A DNA stretch of 64,000 nucleotides from G965247775 sp965247775 (GCA_965247775.1 OZ252031.1:2717975-2781974); one strand, 5' to 3'; counted from the first letter of the stretch, positions 15,753 to 25,129 are shown. Notes: generated by a model from the sequence alone, not told the origin. Program-made: numbers and translations.

Positions 15753-16710
15753 CCCTGGTGCGGCGATCGCGGGAGCAGCGGTCGCGAGCACGCCGGAGGA
15801 TTGGTGGCAGGTGTCGCTGCGTGTGCCGGCGGACCTGGTGGAGCCCACGGCGGCGCTCTTCGAGACGATCGCGCCGGCAGGAGTGGCTGTGGAATGGCCG
15901 TTCGAGCAGGGGGAGGAGTTCGGGGCGGCCGTTCGGGACGCAGCGGCTGAGGCGCGGGTGAGCTGCTACCTGCCAGCGGACTCGGCGCGGGAACTCCTGG
16001 CCGATCTGCGGGGGCGGCTGCGGGCCCTGGGCCGCAGTGCCGCCGCCCGGCGGCTGGAGACCGTGCGCCGCCGCCGCGGGGACTGGGAGACGGCGTTCCA
16101 GCGCTTCCTGCGCCCGATCCGGGCGGGGCGGCTGCTGGTGCGGCCCTGGCCCTGCGCCGAGGTGCCTCGGGAGGGGGAGATCGTGGTGGATCTGGAGCCG
16201 GGGCTGGCCTTCGGAACGGGGCAGCACCCGACGACCCGGATGGCGCTGGCGGCGCTGGCGGACTGGATCCGGCCCGGCGACACCGTGCTGGACTTCGGGG
16301 CGGGCTCCGGCCTGCTGTCCTGTGCGGCGGCGCGGCTGGGGGCGGCGCGGGTCCTGGCCGTGGACCTGGACCCGCAGGCGCTGGAGGCGACCCGCCGCAA
16401 CGCCCGCCGCAACGGGGCGGTGTCGGTGATTGAGGCGCGGCGGGCGGAGGCCCCACCGGGGGACGGCCCGCCGTACGATGTGGTGGTGGCCAATATCAGC
16501 GCTGGCGTCATCGTGCAGGCGCTGTCGGCGCTGGCCCGGGCCACGCGCCCGGGCGGGCGCTGCCTGCTGGGCGGGGTCATCGCCACCCAGTTGCCGCGCG
16601 TGCGGCAGGCGGTGGGGCTCCTGCCGGCCGGCAACCTGGACCTGGAGGAGGTGGACGGCGATGGTGAGTGGCGAAGCCTCCGCTGCGCGCGTCCCGCGCC
16701 TGTTCATTGA
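15736..16710 (+). CDS. prmA: ribosomal protein L11 methyltransferase
   Basis: A 324-residue SAM-dependent methyltransferase of the PrmA type, which trimethylates L11. The N-terminal substrate-recognition domain (WWQVSLRVPADLVEPTAALFE) is followed by the linker GLAFGTGQHPTTRMAL. The Rossmann core has VLDFGAGSGLLSCAAARLGA (motif I), AVDLDPQAL and the catalytic-region motif VVANISAGVI, where the family usually has NIL. It overlaps dnaJ by 17 bases and rsmE by 50 bases, indicating tight translational coupling in the heat-shock operon, as in Bacillus. Confidence 0.92.
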   Translation: MPSRPDPGAAIAGAAVASTPEDWWQVSLRVPADLVEPTAALFETIAPAGVAVEWPFEQGEEFGAAVRDAAAEARVSCYLPADSARELLADLRGRLRALGRSAAARRLETVRRRRGDWETAFQRFLRPIRAGRLLVRPWPCAEVPREGEIVVDLEPGLAFGTGQHPTTRMALAALADWIRPGDTVLDFGAGSGLLSCAAARLGAARVLAVDLDPQALEATRRNARRNGAVSVIEARRAEAPPGDGPPYDVVVANISAGVIVQALSALARATRPGGRCLLGGVIATQLPRVRQAVGLLPAGNLDLEEVDGDGEWRSLRCARPAPVH

Positions 16711-17437
16711 CGAGCCTGACGCGGTGCAGGCGGGGCTGCTCACCATCCACGGGAGCGTGGTGCATCGCCTGTCGCGCGTGCTGCGGCTGCGGCGCGGCGA
16801 CGCCCTGGAGGTGATCCACGACGGCACCTTCTACGACGCCGTGCTGCTGCGGGTGGGGCGGGACTCCGCCGAAGCGGAGGTGCGAGGCGCGCGCAGTGTG
16901 CATCCCGAGCCGCCGCCGCGGGTGACGCTCTGCCCCAGCGTGATCCGCGCGCAGCGCTTCGATCTGATGGTGGAGAAGGTGACGGAGTTGGGGGTGGGCC
17001 GGATCCGACCCCTGCGGGCCACGCGGTCCCTGGCCAAGTCGCGGGGGCTGGAGCGGATCGGGCGCTGGAAGCGGCTGATCACGGAGGCCTCCGAGCAGTG
17101 CCGCCGGGAGGATCGGCCGCGCATCGATGAGCCGGTGGAACTGCTGGACCTGGTCGCCGAGCCGCGGGCGGTGGGGGTCGCGCGTCTCTTCGCCTCGGCC
17201 CGGGAGCGCAGCCGCACCCTGGACGAGGCGCTGGCGGCCGCGCCGCACGAGGGCGGTGTGGCACTGCTGGTGGGGCCGGAGGGCGGCTTCACCCTGGACG
17301 AGGCGGGCGCGGCCGAGGCGGGGGGCTGGATCCCGGTCAGCCTGGGGCCGCGACCGCTGCGGGCGGAGACGGCGAGCATCGTGGGGGTGGCGCTGGCGCA
17401 GGCGGCGCTGTGGCGGCGGCGTCAACCGGCGAACTGA
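16661..17437 (+). CDS. rsmE: 16S rRNA m3U1498 methyltransferase
   Basis: A 258-residue SPOUT-class RNA methyltransferase. The N-terminal PUA-like domain (HIVHRLSRVLR-type: GSVVHRLSRVLRLRRGD) is followed by the trefoil-knot domain with LMVEKVTELGVGRI, SEQCRREDRPRI, LLVGPEGGFTLDEA and LGPRPLRAETASIVGVALAQA. It ends the hrcA-grpE-dnaK-dnaJ-prmA-rsmE operon; its last 16 bases overlap the convergent M23 lipoprotein gene. Confidence 0.94.
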   Translation: MVSGEASAARVPRLFIDEPDAVQAGLLTIHGSVVHRLSRVLRLRRGDALEVIHDGTFYDAVLLRVGRDSAEAEVRGARSVHPEPPPRVTLCPSVIRAQRFDLMVEKVTELGVGRIRPLRATRSLAKSRGLERIGRWKRLITEASEQCRREDRPRIDEPVELLDLVAEPRAVGVARLFASARERSRTLDEALAAAPHEGGVALLVGPEGGFTLDEAGAAEAGGWIPVSLGPRPLRAETASIVGVALAQAALWRRRQPAN

Positions 17438-18525
17438 ATGGGAGCGGGGAGGGCGGTGAGGGGGTCGAACTCCCCCAGCGGGTTGGGGAAGTCGTTGGCG
17501 CGGATCCACTGAACCGGGTTGACCGTGACGCCGTGGACAGTGACCTCCCAGTGCAGGTGGGGCCCCGTGGAGAGGCCCGTGGCGCCGACGCGGCCGACGA
17601 AGTCGCCCGGCCGCACGACCTCGTCCGGCAGGACCACGGACTCCGACATGTGGTAGAGGCCGCTGTAGACGCCGCCGCCGTGATCAATGATTAGGCTGAT
17701 GCCGCGCCGCTGCGTCCGGCCGGCCCAGGCGACCACGCCGGTGTTGGGCGCGACGATGGGATCGCCCAGCGCGCCGGCGAAGTCCAGGCCGGTGTGGTAT
17801 TCGCTGGGCTCGCGGAAATTGTAGGAGCGGAGCAGCCCGTAGCCGGAGGTGATGACGCCCTTGGAGGGGGGATCGAAGATGTCGTCCCAGAGTCGTTCCG
17901 GGGTTTCCCGCCGCAGGACCGGCTCCCGCGCGTCGCGATCCTCCCGGAGGATGGCCGGGTCCAGCAGGGCGCGGTTCTCGGCGTCCAGTTGCACGACTTC
18001 CGTCTCCCAGAAGGCGTCCTGCACATCGACGATGGTCTCGCGGCGGAGGATGGGGCTGCCGGCGGCGTCCGCTACCGAGATGATCACGGGGAGCGGGCCC
18101 AACGGGGTGAGGGCATCGAGCCCGAGGATGGTGAAGAAGCGGGTCCCCTCCCGCAGCATGGTCAGCACCTGGCCGTTGAAGGCGACGGAGGCGAAGCCTG
18201 CGCCGGGTGCGTCGACCGAAACGACGAACGAGGCCCCCTGGAGTACCTCCCTCGGCTCTACCCAGATCAGAGGCTCCGCCTCGATCGTGGCCGGCGCGTC
18301 GGGGTCGGGTCCGATCTGCCCGGACGACTGGCTGGTGGCGGGCGGCTCCGCGGCGCCGGCTGAGGCGTCGCGAGCGACCGTGACGCCGGGCGGCCCCGCG
18401 TCGCCGTTTCCACAGGCCGCCAGGACCGCGCCCGCGCCGGCGACACTGAGGGCGCTCAGAACCTGACGGCGCGAGAAGCGTCGTGAGACGAAACGGCCGC
18501 TGTCGTCAGCGCGAGGAACCGCCAT
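17422..18525 (-). CDS. M23 family peptidase, predicted Tat lipoprotein
   Basis: A 367-residue exported LytM/M23 metalloendopeptidase-like protein. The N-terminus has a twin-arginine stretch (SRRFSRRQVLSALSV) followed by a lipobox LAAC, so the mature protein should be lipid-anchored. A beta-rich N-terminal module (about residues 80-200) precedes the peptidase domain (about 235-355), which keeps the zinc motifs: HTGLD (HxxxD) and HLHWEV (HxH). GATGLSTGPHLHWE is diagnostic. Likely substrate is peptidoglycan or another glycine-containing peptide. It is a tandem paralogue of the gene upstream. Confidence 0.88.
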   Translation of the reverse strand: MAVPRADDSGRFVSRRFSRRQVLSALSVAGAGAVLAACGNGDAGPPGVTVARDASAGAAEPPATSQSSGQIGPDPDAPATIEAEPLIWVEPREVLQGASFVVSVDAPGAGFASVAFNGQVLTMLREGTRFFTILGLDALTPLGPLPVIISVADAAGSPILRRETIVDVQDAFWETEVVQLDAENRALLDPAILREDRDAREPVLRRETPERLWDDIFDPPSKGVITSGYGLLRSYNFREPSEYHTGLDFAGALGDPIVAPNTGVVAWAGRTQRRGISLIIDHGGGVYSGLYHMSESVVLPDEVVRPGDFVGRVGATGLSTGPHLHWEVTVHGVTVNPVQWIRANDFPNPLGEFDPLTALPAPIQFAG

Positions 18526-18576
18526 AGCTGCAGTCCGGCCGCGGAGGCCCGGTCACCCCGAGGAACTCCGCGCCCC

Positions 18577-19785
18577 TTATGGTACCGCGCTCGCGGCTTC
18601 CGGGGTCGCGGGCGGCGAGGGCCCGGCCACGACCGGCCCGCGCGCGTTGACGGCCTGGAGCGGATCGAAGACGGCCGCGGGCTTGGGCGCCTCCAACTCT
18701 CGCAGCCACGGCAGCGGATCGACGGGGACGCCGTGCACGATCACCTCCCAGTGGAGGTGGGACCCCGTGGAGAGGCCCGTGTTGCCCACGCGGCCGATGA
18801 CGGCGCCGCGGGCCACCGTTGTGCCCGTGCGTGCGCTGGCGTTGCTGAGGTGCCAGTAGCTGGTGAAGAGGCCGCCGCCGTGGTCGAGGATGACGCCGCG
18901 GCCGCGTCGTTCGGTCTCGCCCACCCAGGCGACGACGGCGCCGTTCGGCGCCCGCACCTCCGTGCCGAGCGCGCCGGCGAGGTCCATGCCGGTGTGATAG
19001 TCGCTGGGCGCGGCTCCGTTGTAGGAGCGCAGAACGCCGAAGCTGGAGGCGATGATCCCGTCCGTGGGCGGGCTGAAGAAATCGGTCCAGAGCCGTCGCG
19101 GCGACTTCATCCGCTGCACGCTCTCCCGCAGGGCGCGGTCCTCGGCCGCGACGGCCGGGTTCAGCAGGCGCTGGAGGGTGGCGTCGATCTCAACGGCTTC
19201 GACGGGGAAGTCGGTGGCGACGACCTGCACGGAGATCACCTCCTGCAGGACGAGTTCACCGGTCGCGTCGGCCACGGCAACGAGCATGGAGAGCGGGCCG
19301 GGCTCCTGATCGACCGGCGCCGGCAGGATGGTGAAGAAGCGGTCACCCTCATGGGTGAGGGAGATGAACTGCCCGCCCAGCGCGATCGACGCGGTGGAGG
19401 CGTTGGCCGTGTCCACGGCCACGAGGAAGACCTGCCCCTGCGCCACGCTGGCGGGTTGGAGGAAGATCAGCGCCTCCAGCGGCGTCGCGGCGGGCTCCGG
19501 GGCTTCCGCTGCGGGCTCGGGTTCCGGCTCTGGTGCGACCGCCTCCACGGGAGCGGGGACGCGGGTCGGGGCGTCCGCAGCCGGGGCCGGCTGCGCGCCG
19601 GTGGGGCTGCTGGGCGGGGCCGCGTCGGGGGTGGAGGCGTCGGCGGGAGGGCCGGGGTCCGGCGCGGCGGGGGCCGGCGGGGGGGGATCGGACGGAGAGC
19701 CGTCGCCGGGGAGACAGCCGCCGACGGCGAGCGCGGCGGCGATCAGGCCGATGCTCCAGCCGAGGAACCGGGCGCCGACCACCAA
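18577..19785 (-). CDS. M23 family peptidase, predicted Sec lipoprotein
   Basis: A 402-residue paralogue of the next gene. A hydrophobic signal (LIAAALAVGGC) with a lipobox is followed by a 75-residue Pro/Ala/Glu linker, the shared beta-rich module (FLQPASVAQGQVFLVAVD...FFTILP) and an M23 domain with HTGMD and HLHWEV zinc motifs. The start is taken as TTG at 19785 (a GTG follows at 19782); there is no clear Shine-Dalgarno, so the start is uncertain. The signal here is of the ordinary Sec/Lsp type, without the twin-arginine seen in the paralogue. Confidence 0.85.
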   Translation of the reverse strand: MVVGARFLGWSIGLIAAALAVGGCLPGDGSPSDPPPPAPAAPDPGPPADASTPDAAPPSSPTGAQPAPAADAPTRVPAPVEAVAPEPEPEPAAEAPEPAATPLEALIFLQPASVAQGQVFLVAVDTANASTASIALGGQFISLTHEGDRFFTILPAPVDQEPGPLSMLVAVADATGELVLQEVISVQVVATDFPVEAVEIDATLQRLLNPAVAAEDRALRESVQRMKSPRRLWTDFFSPPTDGIIASSFGVLRSYNGAAPSDYHTGMDLAGALGTEVRAPNGAVVAWVGETERRGRGVILDHGGGLFTSYWHLSNASARTGTTVARGAVIGRVGNTGLSTGSHLHWEVIVHGVPVDPLPWLRELEAPKPAAVFDPLQAVNARGPVVAGPSPPATPEAASAVP

Positions 19786-19913
19786 CGTCTCTCTTCCCGA
19801 CCCCTCCGTTCAGCATACGGAGCCGTCGGCTAGCCACAACGCTGCCGGGAGGGCCGGCGGACGGACTGCTATCCTTTGCGCGCCACCGGCGCGGGGGTCC
19901 GGAGGGGGTCGGT

Positions 19914-20867
19914 GTGGACGATCCGCAGGCGACACTGCGCCGCATCAGCGACAACGTCGAGCGCGTCATTCTGGGCAAGCCGGCCGAGGTGCGACAGGCG
20001 GTAACGGCCCTGGCGAGCGACGGCCACCTGCTGGTGGAAGACGTGCCCGGCACAGGCAAGACGATGCTGGCGCGGGCGCTGGCCGTCTCGACGGGGTGCA
20101 GCTTCAGCCGCATCCAGTTCACGCCGGACCTGCTGCCCTCCGACGTCACCGGGGTTTCGATCTACAACCAAAAATCGGGCGACTTCGAGTGGCGCCCGGG
20201 GCCGATCGCGGCCCAAATCGTGCTCGCCGATGAGATCAACCGAGCCACGCCCAAGACGCAGTCGGCGCTGCTGGAGGCGATGGAGGAGCGGCAGGTCACC
20301 ACGGACGGCCAGACCCGCCCCTTGCCGCGGCCCTTCATGGTGCTCGCCACCCAGAACCCGATTGAGTACGCGGGCACCTTCCCTCTGCCGGAGGCCCAGT
20401 TGGACCGATTCCTGATGCGCATCCACCTGGGCTATCCGGAGGTAGCGGACGAGGTTGCCGTTTTGGAAGGGCAGCAGTTGGCCCACCCCATCGGGACGCT
20501 CGCCCCCGTCACGCAACCGGAAGAATTGCGCGCCTTGCAAGAGAGCGTGCGCGGCGTCTGGGTGGATTCGCTGATCCGGCAGTACATCGTGGAGATCGCG
20601 ACGGCCACGCGGCGGCATGAGGCCGTCGCACTCGGCGCCTCGCCGCGGGGCTCGCTGGCGCTGCTGCGCAGCGCGCAGGCGAACGCGCTGCTGCACGGTC
20701 GCGATTACGTGACGCCGGACGATGTGAAGGAGCTGGCCGACGCGACGCTGGGGCATCGGATCATCCTCAACCCGTCGGCGCAGATCCGGGACGTCAGCGC
20801 GGGGACTGTGGTGGCGGAGGCGCTGGGCGCGGTGCCCGTGCCGGGCGCCCGTGTGGGCGCGAGCTAG
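19914..20867 (+). CDS. MoxR-family AAA+ ATPase
   Basis: A 317-residue MoxR ATPase. Walker A is DVPGTGKTMLA (about residues 43-53), Walker B is IVLADEINRA, sensor 1 is MVLATQNPIEYAGTFPLPEAQLDRF, and the C-terminal lid has SPRGSLALLRSAQANAL. GTG at 19914 follows GGAGGGGG. MoxR proteins act as chaperones that insert cofactors or assemble VWA/DUF58 partners. The next two genes encode a DUF58 protein and a transglutaminase-like membrane protein, the usual companions. Confidence 0.93.
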   Translation: MDDPQATLRRISDNVERVILGKPAEVRQAVTALASDGHLLVEDVPGTGKTMLARALAVSTGCSFSRIQFTPDLLPSDVTGVSIYNQKSGDFEWRPGPIAAQIVLADEINRATPKTQSALLEAMEERQVTTDGQTRPLPRPFMVLATQNPIEYAGTFPLPEAQLDRFLMRIHLGYPEVADEVAVLEGQQLAHPIGTLAPVTQPEELRALQESVRGVWVDSLIRQYIVEIATATRRHEAVALGASPRGSLALLRSAQANALLHGRDYVTPDDVKELADATLGHRIILNPSAQIRDVSAGTVVAEALGAVPVPGARVGAS

Positions 20868-20874
20868 CCGGCCT

Positions 20875-22134
20875 GTGCGCCGCTTCATCGGCGGGACCGT
20901 GGGGCGCCGGCGGCCCTTGATCGTGGCGACGGTGCTGGTGCTGGCGGCCTTCAGCGCGGGCTTCGCAACGAACTTCTGGCTGCCGTTGCGCCTGGGCTAC
21001 CTGCTGTTCTTCGGGCTGGTGGCGGCCGGGCTCTGGACGTGGCTGAGCACCCGTGGGGTGCAGGTGGTGGTGCGGCGCGATGCGGAGCGCGTCCAGGTGG
21101 GAGGGACCTTGGGGGAGGATCTGGAGATCCGCAATCGCTCCTGGCTACCCAAGTTCTGGCTGGAGGTGGAGGAGGAGGGCACGCTGCCGGCGCATGCGAG
21201 CGAGCAAGTGGTCAGCCTGGCCGCGCAGGGGGAGCGGCGCTGGCGTCTGGAGACCGTCTGTACACGCCGGGGGCTGTACACGCTGGGGCCGCTGGTGGTG
21301 CGCAGCGGCGATCCGTTCGACCTGTTCCGCCGGGTGCGGCGCTTCGGCGGGCGGGAATCGTTGCTGGTCTACCCCCGGCCGCTGGCATTGCCGCGCTACA
21401 CGCTGCCGCCGGCCACCCTGGCGGGGCAAGGGCGGGTGCGCCGCCGGACCCAGGACGTGACGCCTAACGCCGCGGGCGTGCGGGAGTACGCCCCGGGGGA
21501 CAGCGTCAACCGGATCCACTGGCCCAGCACGCTGCGGACGGGGCACTTGGTGGTGAAGACATTCGAGCTGGACCCAGCGGCAGAGCTGTGGCTGGTGCTG
21601 GACCTGGCGGCGGCGGCGCACGCCGGAGAGGGCCAGGAAGCGACGATCGAGTACGGGGTGACGGCTGCGGCGTCGGTGGCGCAGCGGTTCCTGGGGGAGC
21701 ATCGCGCCGTCGGGATGCTGAGCTTCGTCGGGGAGCTGCGCACCGTCGCGCCCGGCCGCGCGCGCGGGCAGCTCCCGCGCCTGCTGGAAGAGCTGGCGCT
21801 GGCGCAGCCCGAGGGCGACGTCCCCGTCGCGGCGCTGCTGCGGCGGCAGGCACGGCGCTGGGGGCGGCAAACGACGGTCGTGCTGATCACGCCGGCCCAC
21901 GACGTGCCCACGCAGGAGGCCGTGCTGGGGCTCGCGGGCGGCGGCGTGCAGACGGCCGTGATCCTGCTGGACGCGAGCGGCTTCGGCGGCGGCGCGGGCG
22001 CCGCCGAAGCGGCGGCGCAGCTCCGCGCCGCCGGCGTGCAGACCAATCTCGTGCGGCGCGGGGACTTCCTGCCCGCAGTGCTGGATGCGGCGTACGGCGC
22101 GCCCGGCCGGGGGACGGCGGAGGTGCGGGCATGA
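20875..22134 (+). CDS. DUF58 domain protein
   Basis: About 419 residues. Two N-terminal membrane helices (LIVATVLVLAAFSAGF and LGYLLFFGLVAAGLW) precede an extracytoplasmic or cytosolic beta module with ETVCTRRGLYTLGPL. The DUF58/VWA-like region contains the signature VREYAPGDSVNRIHW. The start is uncertain: GTG at 20875 follows the moxR stop, while an in-frame GTG at 20851 would overlap moxR. The 3' end shares ATGA with the next gene. It is a predicted partner of the MoxR ATPase; precise role unknown. Confidence 0.88.
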   Translation: MRRFIGGTVGRRRPLIVATVLVLAAFSAGFATNFWLPLRLGYLLFFGLVAAGLWTWLSTRGVQVVVRRDAERVQVGGTLGEDLEIRNRSWLPKFWLEVEEEGTLPAHASEQVVSLAAQGERRWRLETVCTRRGLYTLGPLVVRSGDPFDLFRRVRRFGGRESLLVYPRPLALPRYTLPPATLAGQGRVRRRTQDVTPNAAGVREYAPGDSVNRIHWPSTLRTGHLVVKTFELDPAAELWLVLDLAAAAHAGEGQEATIEYGVTAAASVAQRFLGEHRAVGMLSFVGELRTVAPGRARGQLPRLLEELALAQPEGDVPVAALLRRQARRWGRQTTVVLITPAHDVPTQEAVLGLAGGGVQTAVILLDASGFGGGAGAAEAAAQLRAAGVQTNLVRRGDFLPAVLDAAYGAPGRGTAEVRA

Positions 22135-24860
22135 CCGCGCGTGGGCTCTCGGCCCCGGCGAGGGTGCCGGTGGGGGCCCTGCTGGGGCGGAGCGCGCGCG
22201 ACGCCGTGCGCTCGGCGGCCCCGGCGCGCCGCTGGTGGCAGGCGATGGAGACGGCGATCACGCTGAGCATCATCCTGCTCGTCGTGCTGTCGGCGGCGGA
22301 CAGCGTTGACGCCGCCAACTGGGTGGGGAACATGCCGGACCTGCGTCTGCTGGGAGTGCTGGCGGTGCTGGCGGCGGCGGCGCTGGCGGCATCGCCGGTG
22401 CACTGGCTGCCGGCGCTGCTGGGGGGGATCGGGATCGGGACGATCTTCGTCGTCTGGCAGGTGCTGAGCCTCGACCAGTTCGACGGCTTGCCCTGGTTCT
22501 GGGAGCGCTTCGGCGACCTGCGCTTGCGGCTGGCGGCCTGGTTCCGCGAGGCCTTCAACGACGGGATCACCACGGACAATGTGCCGTTCACGCTCTTCGT
22601 CACGGGTTCGATCTGGCTGGCAACGTTCCCCAGCACCTGGCTGGCGCTGCGCCGGCGGACGCCGTGGCCGCTGATCGTGGTGCTCGGCGTGGTGCTGACG
22701 GTCAACGTCAGCTACCTGGACGCCAGCCAGTGGGACTTCCACTTCGCCTTTTTCGCGGCCGGGGCGGCGTTGCTCGTCATGCGCACGAGTCTGCTGCGCC
22801 GGATGGCCCGCTGGCAGCAGCGCGGGACCACGTTCCCGGACTTCATCAGCCTCAGCTTTCTGGCCGTGACCCTGCTGGCCGTGGTGGGCCTGATGACGGT
22901 CTCGCGGCTGGCGCCGCGCCCGGACGAGGCGGAGCCGCTGAATCAGCTGTGGGGCAGCCTCACAGTGCCCTTCGATGACCTCAGCGATGAGCTGGAGCGG
23001 CTCTTCGGCGGGGTCAACTCCGGCGGCCCTTCGCCCGTACACAACTTCGGCGCCAATCTGGTGCTGCAAGGGGAGATCCTGCCGGGGCGGACAGTCGTGG
23101 CGCGGGTGGATGCGCCGGAAGACGGGCTCCTGCGGGGCGCCAGCTACGACCGCTACACCACGCGCGGCTGGCAGCAGAGCGGAGTAGAGTCGTTCCCCGC
23201 CGCGGCGGGCGAGGACTTCGGCGGCTCCGAAGCGCGCCCCTACGCGGCTCGCCGGGAGGTGCGGGCGGGGCTGGCGCTGGTAGACCGGCCGCGGGCGCTG
23301 TTCAGCTTCGGTTCCCCGGATGCGGTGAACCGCGATGTGATCGTGGAGCAGACGGCGCCAAGCCGCGTGCGGCTGAAGGCCGCCAGTGGCGCGGCCGGCG
23401 GCGTGCCGCCGGAGCTGGCGGGGCTTGCGGGCCGCCTCACCCAGGGGGCTGGGGAGCAGGCCGTGGCCGGACTCCCGCCGGACTACGTGGTGACCGGCCT
23501 CGATCTGGATCGGTCGGGGCTGCTGCGCAGCGTGGACCTGGAGAGTCGCGCCGTCCCGCCGGACGTCGGCGTGGTGCGTCCCGAGGCCGAGGCGAGCGGC
23601 GACTTCCGCTACACGGTCGGCGGCACGGTTTCCAGCGCCACGGTGGAGCAGCTGCGCGCCGCGGGCCGCGACTATCCGCTCTGGGCTCGCGAGCGCTTTG
23701 TGCAGCTCCCGCTGGACCTCAGCAACGCGGATCTGCAACGCCTGCGCGAAGTGGCCGCTCGGACGACAGCCGGCGCGGCAAGCGCCTACGACGCGGCGGC
23801 GTTGCTGGAAGGCTTGCTCTGCTGCACGCCGGCACTGGACGCGGACGGTGCGCCACTGCTGGGGGCGGACGGCAGCGTCCGCCCGCTGTACCCCTTCGTA
23901 ACCGAGATCGCCTCGCCGCCGCCCGGCGTCGACGGTGTCAGCTGGTGGCTGCTGGACTACACGGGGGTGGACGGCCTGCCGGTGGGCGGGTACTACGACT
24001 ACCACGCCAGCGCCATGGCGGTGCTGCTGCGCACGCTGGGCATTCCCGCTCGCATCAGCACCGGTTTCGTGCTGTCGGCGGACAACTTCGACGCGGCGAG
24101 CAACAACTACATCGTGCGGGGCGAGCACGCCTATAGCTGGGTGGAGGTCTACTTCCCCGCCTACGGCTGGGTGGATTTCGACCCCACGCCGCCGACGACG
24201 GGCGAGGAGTTCGACGCCATCGCGGGCGAGCGCATCGCGGAGCAGCGGCTGCGACCGTCGGAGCCGGAGTCGGCCGTTGCCGAAGCGGAGGCGGCCGAGC
24301 CCGCGGCGGAAGAGCCGCCCCCGCCCGAGGCCGGCGCCGCGCGCCAAGCGGATTCGGCAGCCGGCTTCGACCTGTGGCTGGTGCTGTGGCCGCTGATCGG
24401 ACTGGCGGCATTGCTGGCGGCGGGCGGCGGCGGCCTGCTGGCCTGGCGGTTCTCCCTGCGTGGCCTGACACCGGTCGAGCGGGCCTGGACCTCCGCCCAG
24501 CGGCTCGCGCGCGTGGGGGGGCTGCGCGTCGATGCGGCCTGCACGCCGCGGGAGTACGGCGCCGATCTGGGCCGGGCCCTGCGCGACCCGGACGCGGCGG
24601 CGGTTCTGGCCGCGGCCTACACGCGCGAGCGATTCCGCTCCGGCACGCTGGCGGCGCCCGAGGTAGGGGCGGCGAGCCGTGCCTGGCGATCGCTGCGGGG
24701 GCGCTTGTGGCGACGAGTCCTGCGGCTGCCCTTGCCGGCCTCGCCGGCCTGGGATGCGGACGGGTTCACCGGCGACGGGGGCGAGCCCGGATCGTCCGGC
24801 GGCGGCGCGGAAGCGCCGGAGGGAGGGCGCGCCGGACGGGCCGCCCGGCGGGGGAGCTAG
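22131..24860 (+). CDS. TgpA-like membrane transglutaminase homologue, catalytic Cys replaced
   Basis: A 909-residue protein with several N-terminal membrane helices (about residues 43-250), a periplasmic/extracellular segment with a transglutaminase-core region near 600-690, a Glu/Ala/Pro linker, one more membrane helix (LWLVLWPLIGLAALLA, about 750) and a DUF4129-like cytosolic tail. The transglutaminase core is recognisable as GIPARISTGF and GEHAYSWVEVYFPAYGWVDFDPT, with His666 and the following Asp kept. The position of the nucleophile Cys (GYCEYFA in relatives) is Tyr622 in GYYDYHASAM. The enzyme is therefore probably inactive as a transglutaminase. ATG overlaps the DUF58 stop by four bases. 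Confidence 0.85.
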   Translation: MTARGLSAPARVPVGALLGRSARDAVRSAAPARRWWQAMETAITLSIILLVVLSAADSVDAANWVGNMPDLRLLGVLAVLAAAALAASPVHWLPALLGGIGIGTIFVVWQVLSLDQFDGLPWFWERFGDLRLRLAAWFREAFNDGITTDNVPFTLFVTGSIWLATFPSTWLALRRRTPWPLIVVLGVVLTVNVSYLDASQWDFHFAFFAAGAALLVMRTSLLRRMARWQQRGTTFPDFISLSFLAVTLLAVVGLMTVSRLAPRPDEAEPLNQLWGSLTVPFDDLSDELERLFGGVNSGGPSPVHNFGANLVLQGEILPGRTVVARVDAPEDGLLRGASYDRYTTRGWQQSGVESFPAAAGEDFGGSEARPYAARREVRAGLALVDRPRALFSFGSPDAVNRDVIVEQTAPSRVRLKAASGAAGGVPPELAGLAGRLTQGAGEQAVAGLPPDYVVTGLDLDRSGLLRSVDLESRAVPPDVGVVRPEAEASGDFRYTVGGTVSSATVEQLRAAGRDYPLWARERFVQLPLDLSNADLQRLREVAARTTAGAASAYDAAALLEGLLCCTPALDADGAPLLGADGSVRPLYPFVTEIASPPPGVDGVSWWLLDYTGVDGLPVGGYYDYHASAMAVLLRTLGIPARISTGFVLSADNFDAASNNYIVRGEHAYSWVEVYFPAYGWVDFDPTPPTTGEEFDAIAGERIAEQRLRPSEPESAVAEAEAAEPAAEEPPPPEAGAARQADSAAGFDLWLVLWPLIGLAALLAAGGGGLLAWRFSLRGLTPVERAWTSAQRLARVGGLRVDAACTPREYGADLGRALRDPDAAAVLAAAYTRERFRSGTLAAPEVGAASRAWRSLRGRLWRRVLRLPLPASPAWDADGFTGDGGEPGSSGGGAEAPEGGRAGRAARRGS

Positions 24861-25129
24861 AGCGTGATCCCCCGAGGCAGGAGGCCGTCCTCGCCGCGAC
24901 GGTCGAGCGCGACGCGCGCCTCCTCGGCCCACTCGCGGGGGACGAGCACGCGGGTGGCCAGCATGGAGGGGCCGAGGAAGGACATCGTGTCGCCGGCGGC
25001 GATGCGGGCCGGGATGGCGGTCGCGCGCAGGAACTGCAGGACCACCTCAGCGCTGAGCTGATCGGGCTCCTCGGCGATCACCACCCAGTCGCCCGGGCCA
25101 CCCGCCTTCGCCTCAGACCGCTGCACCAC
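24857..25129 (-). CDS. DUF2007-like small protein
   Basis: A 90-residue protein starting at GTG 25129, which has GAGGAG nine bases upstream. The core DWVVIAEEPDQLSAEVV and FLRATAIPARIA, then TRVLVPREWAEEARVAL, matches the pattern of DUF2007 'putative signal transducing' domains (a ferredoxin-like fold of unknown role). It lies 46 bases after dnaE and ends inside the CTAG that also terminates the transglutaminase gene. An in-frame GTG one codon later is an equal alternative start. Confidence 0.65.
   Translation of the reverse strand: MVQRSEAKAGGPGDWVVIAEEPDQLSAEVVLQFLRATAIPARIAAGDTMSFLGPSMLATRVLVPREWAEEARVALDRRGEDGLLPRGITL

Noticed and set aside
19870..19875. moxR promoter (TATCCT)
   Set aside because: No matching -35 hexamer at acceptable spacing.
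21396..24932. Very long open frame antisense to the DUF58 and transglutaminase genes
   Set aside because: It is rich in Arg, Pro, Gly and His in the pattern of a GC-rich shadow frame and shows no conserved motif; the opposite strand carries real domains.
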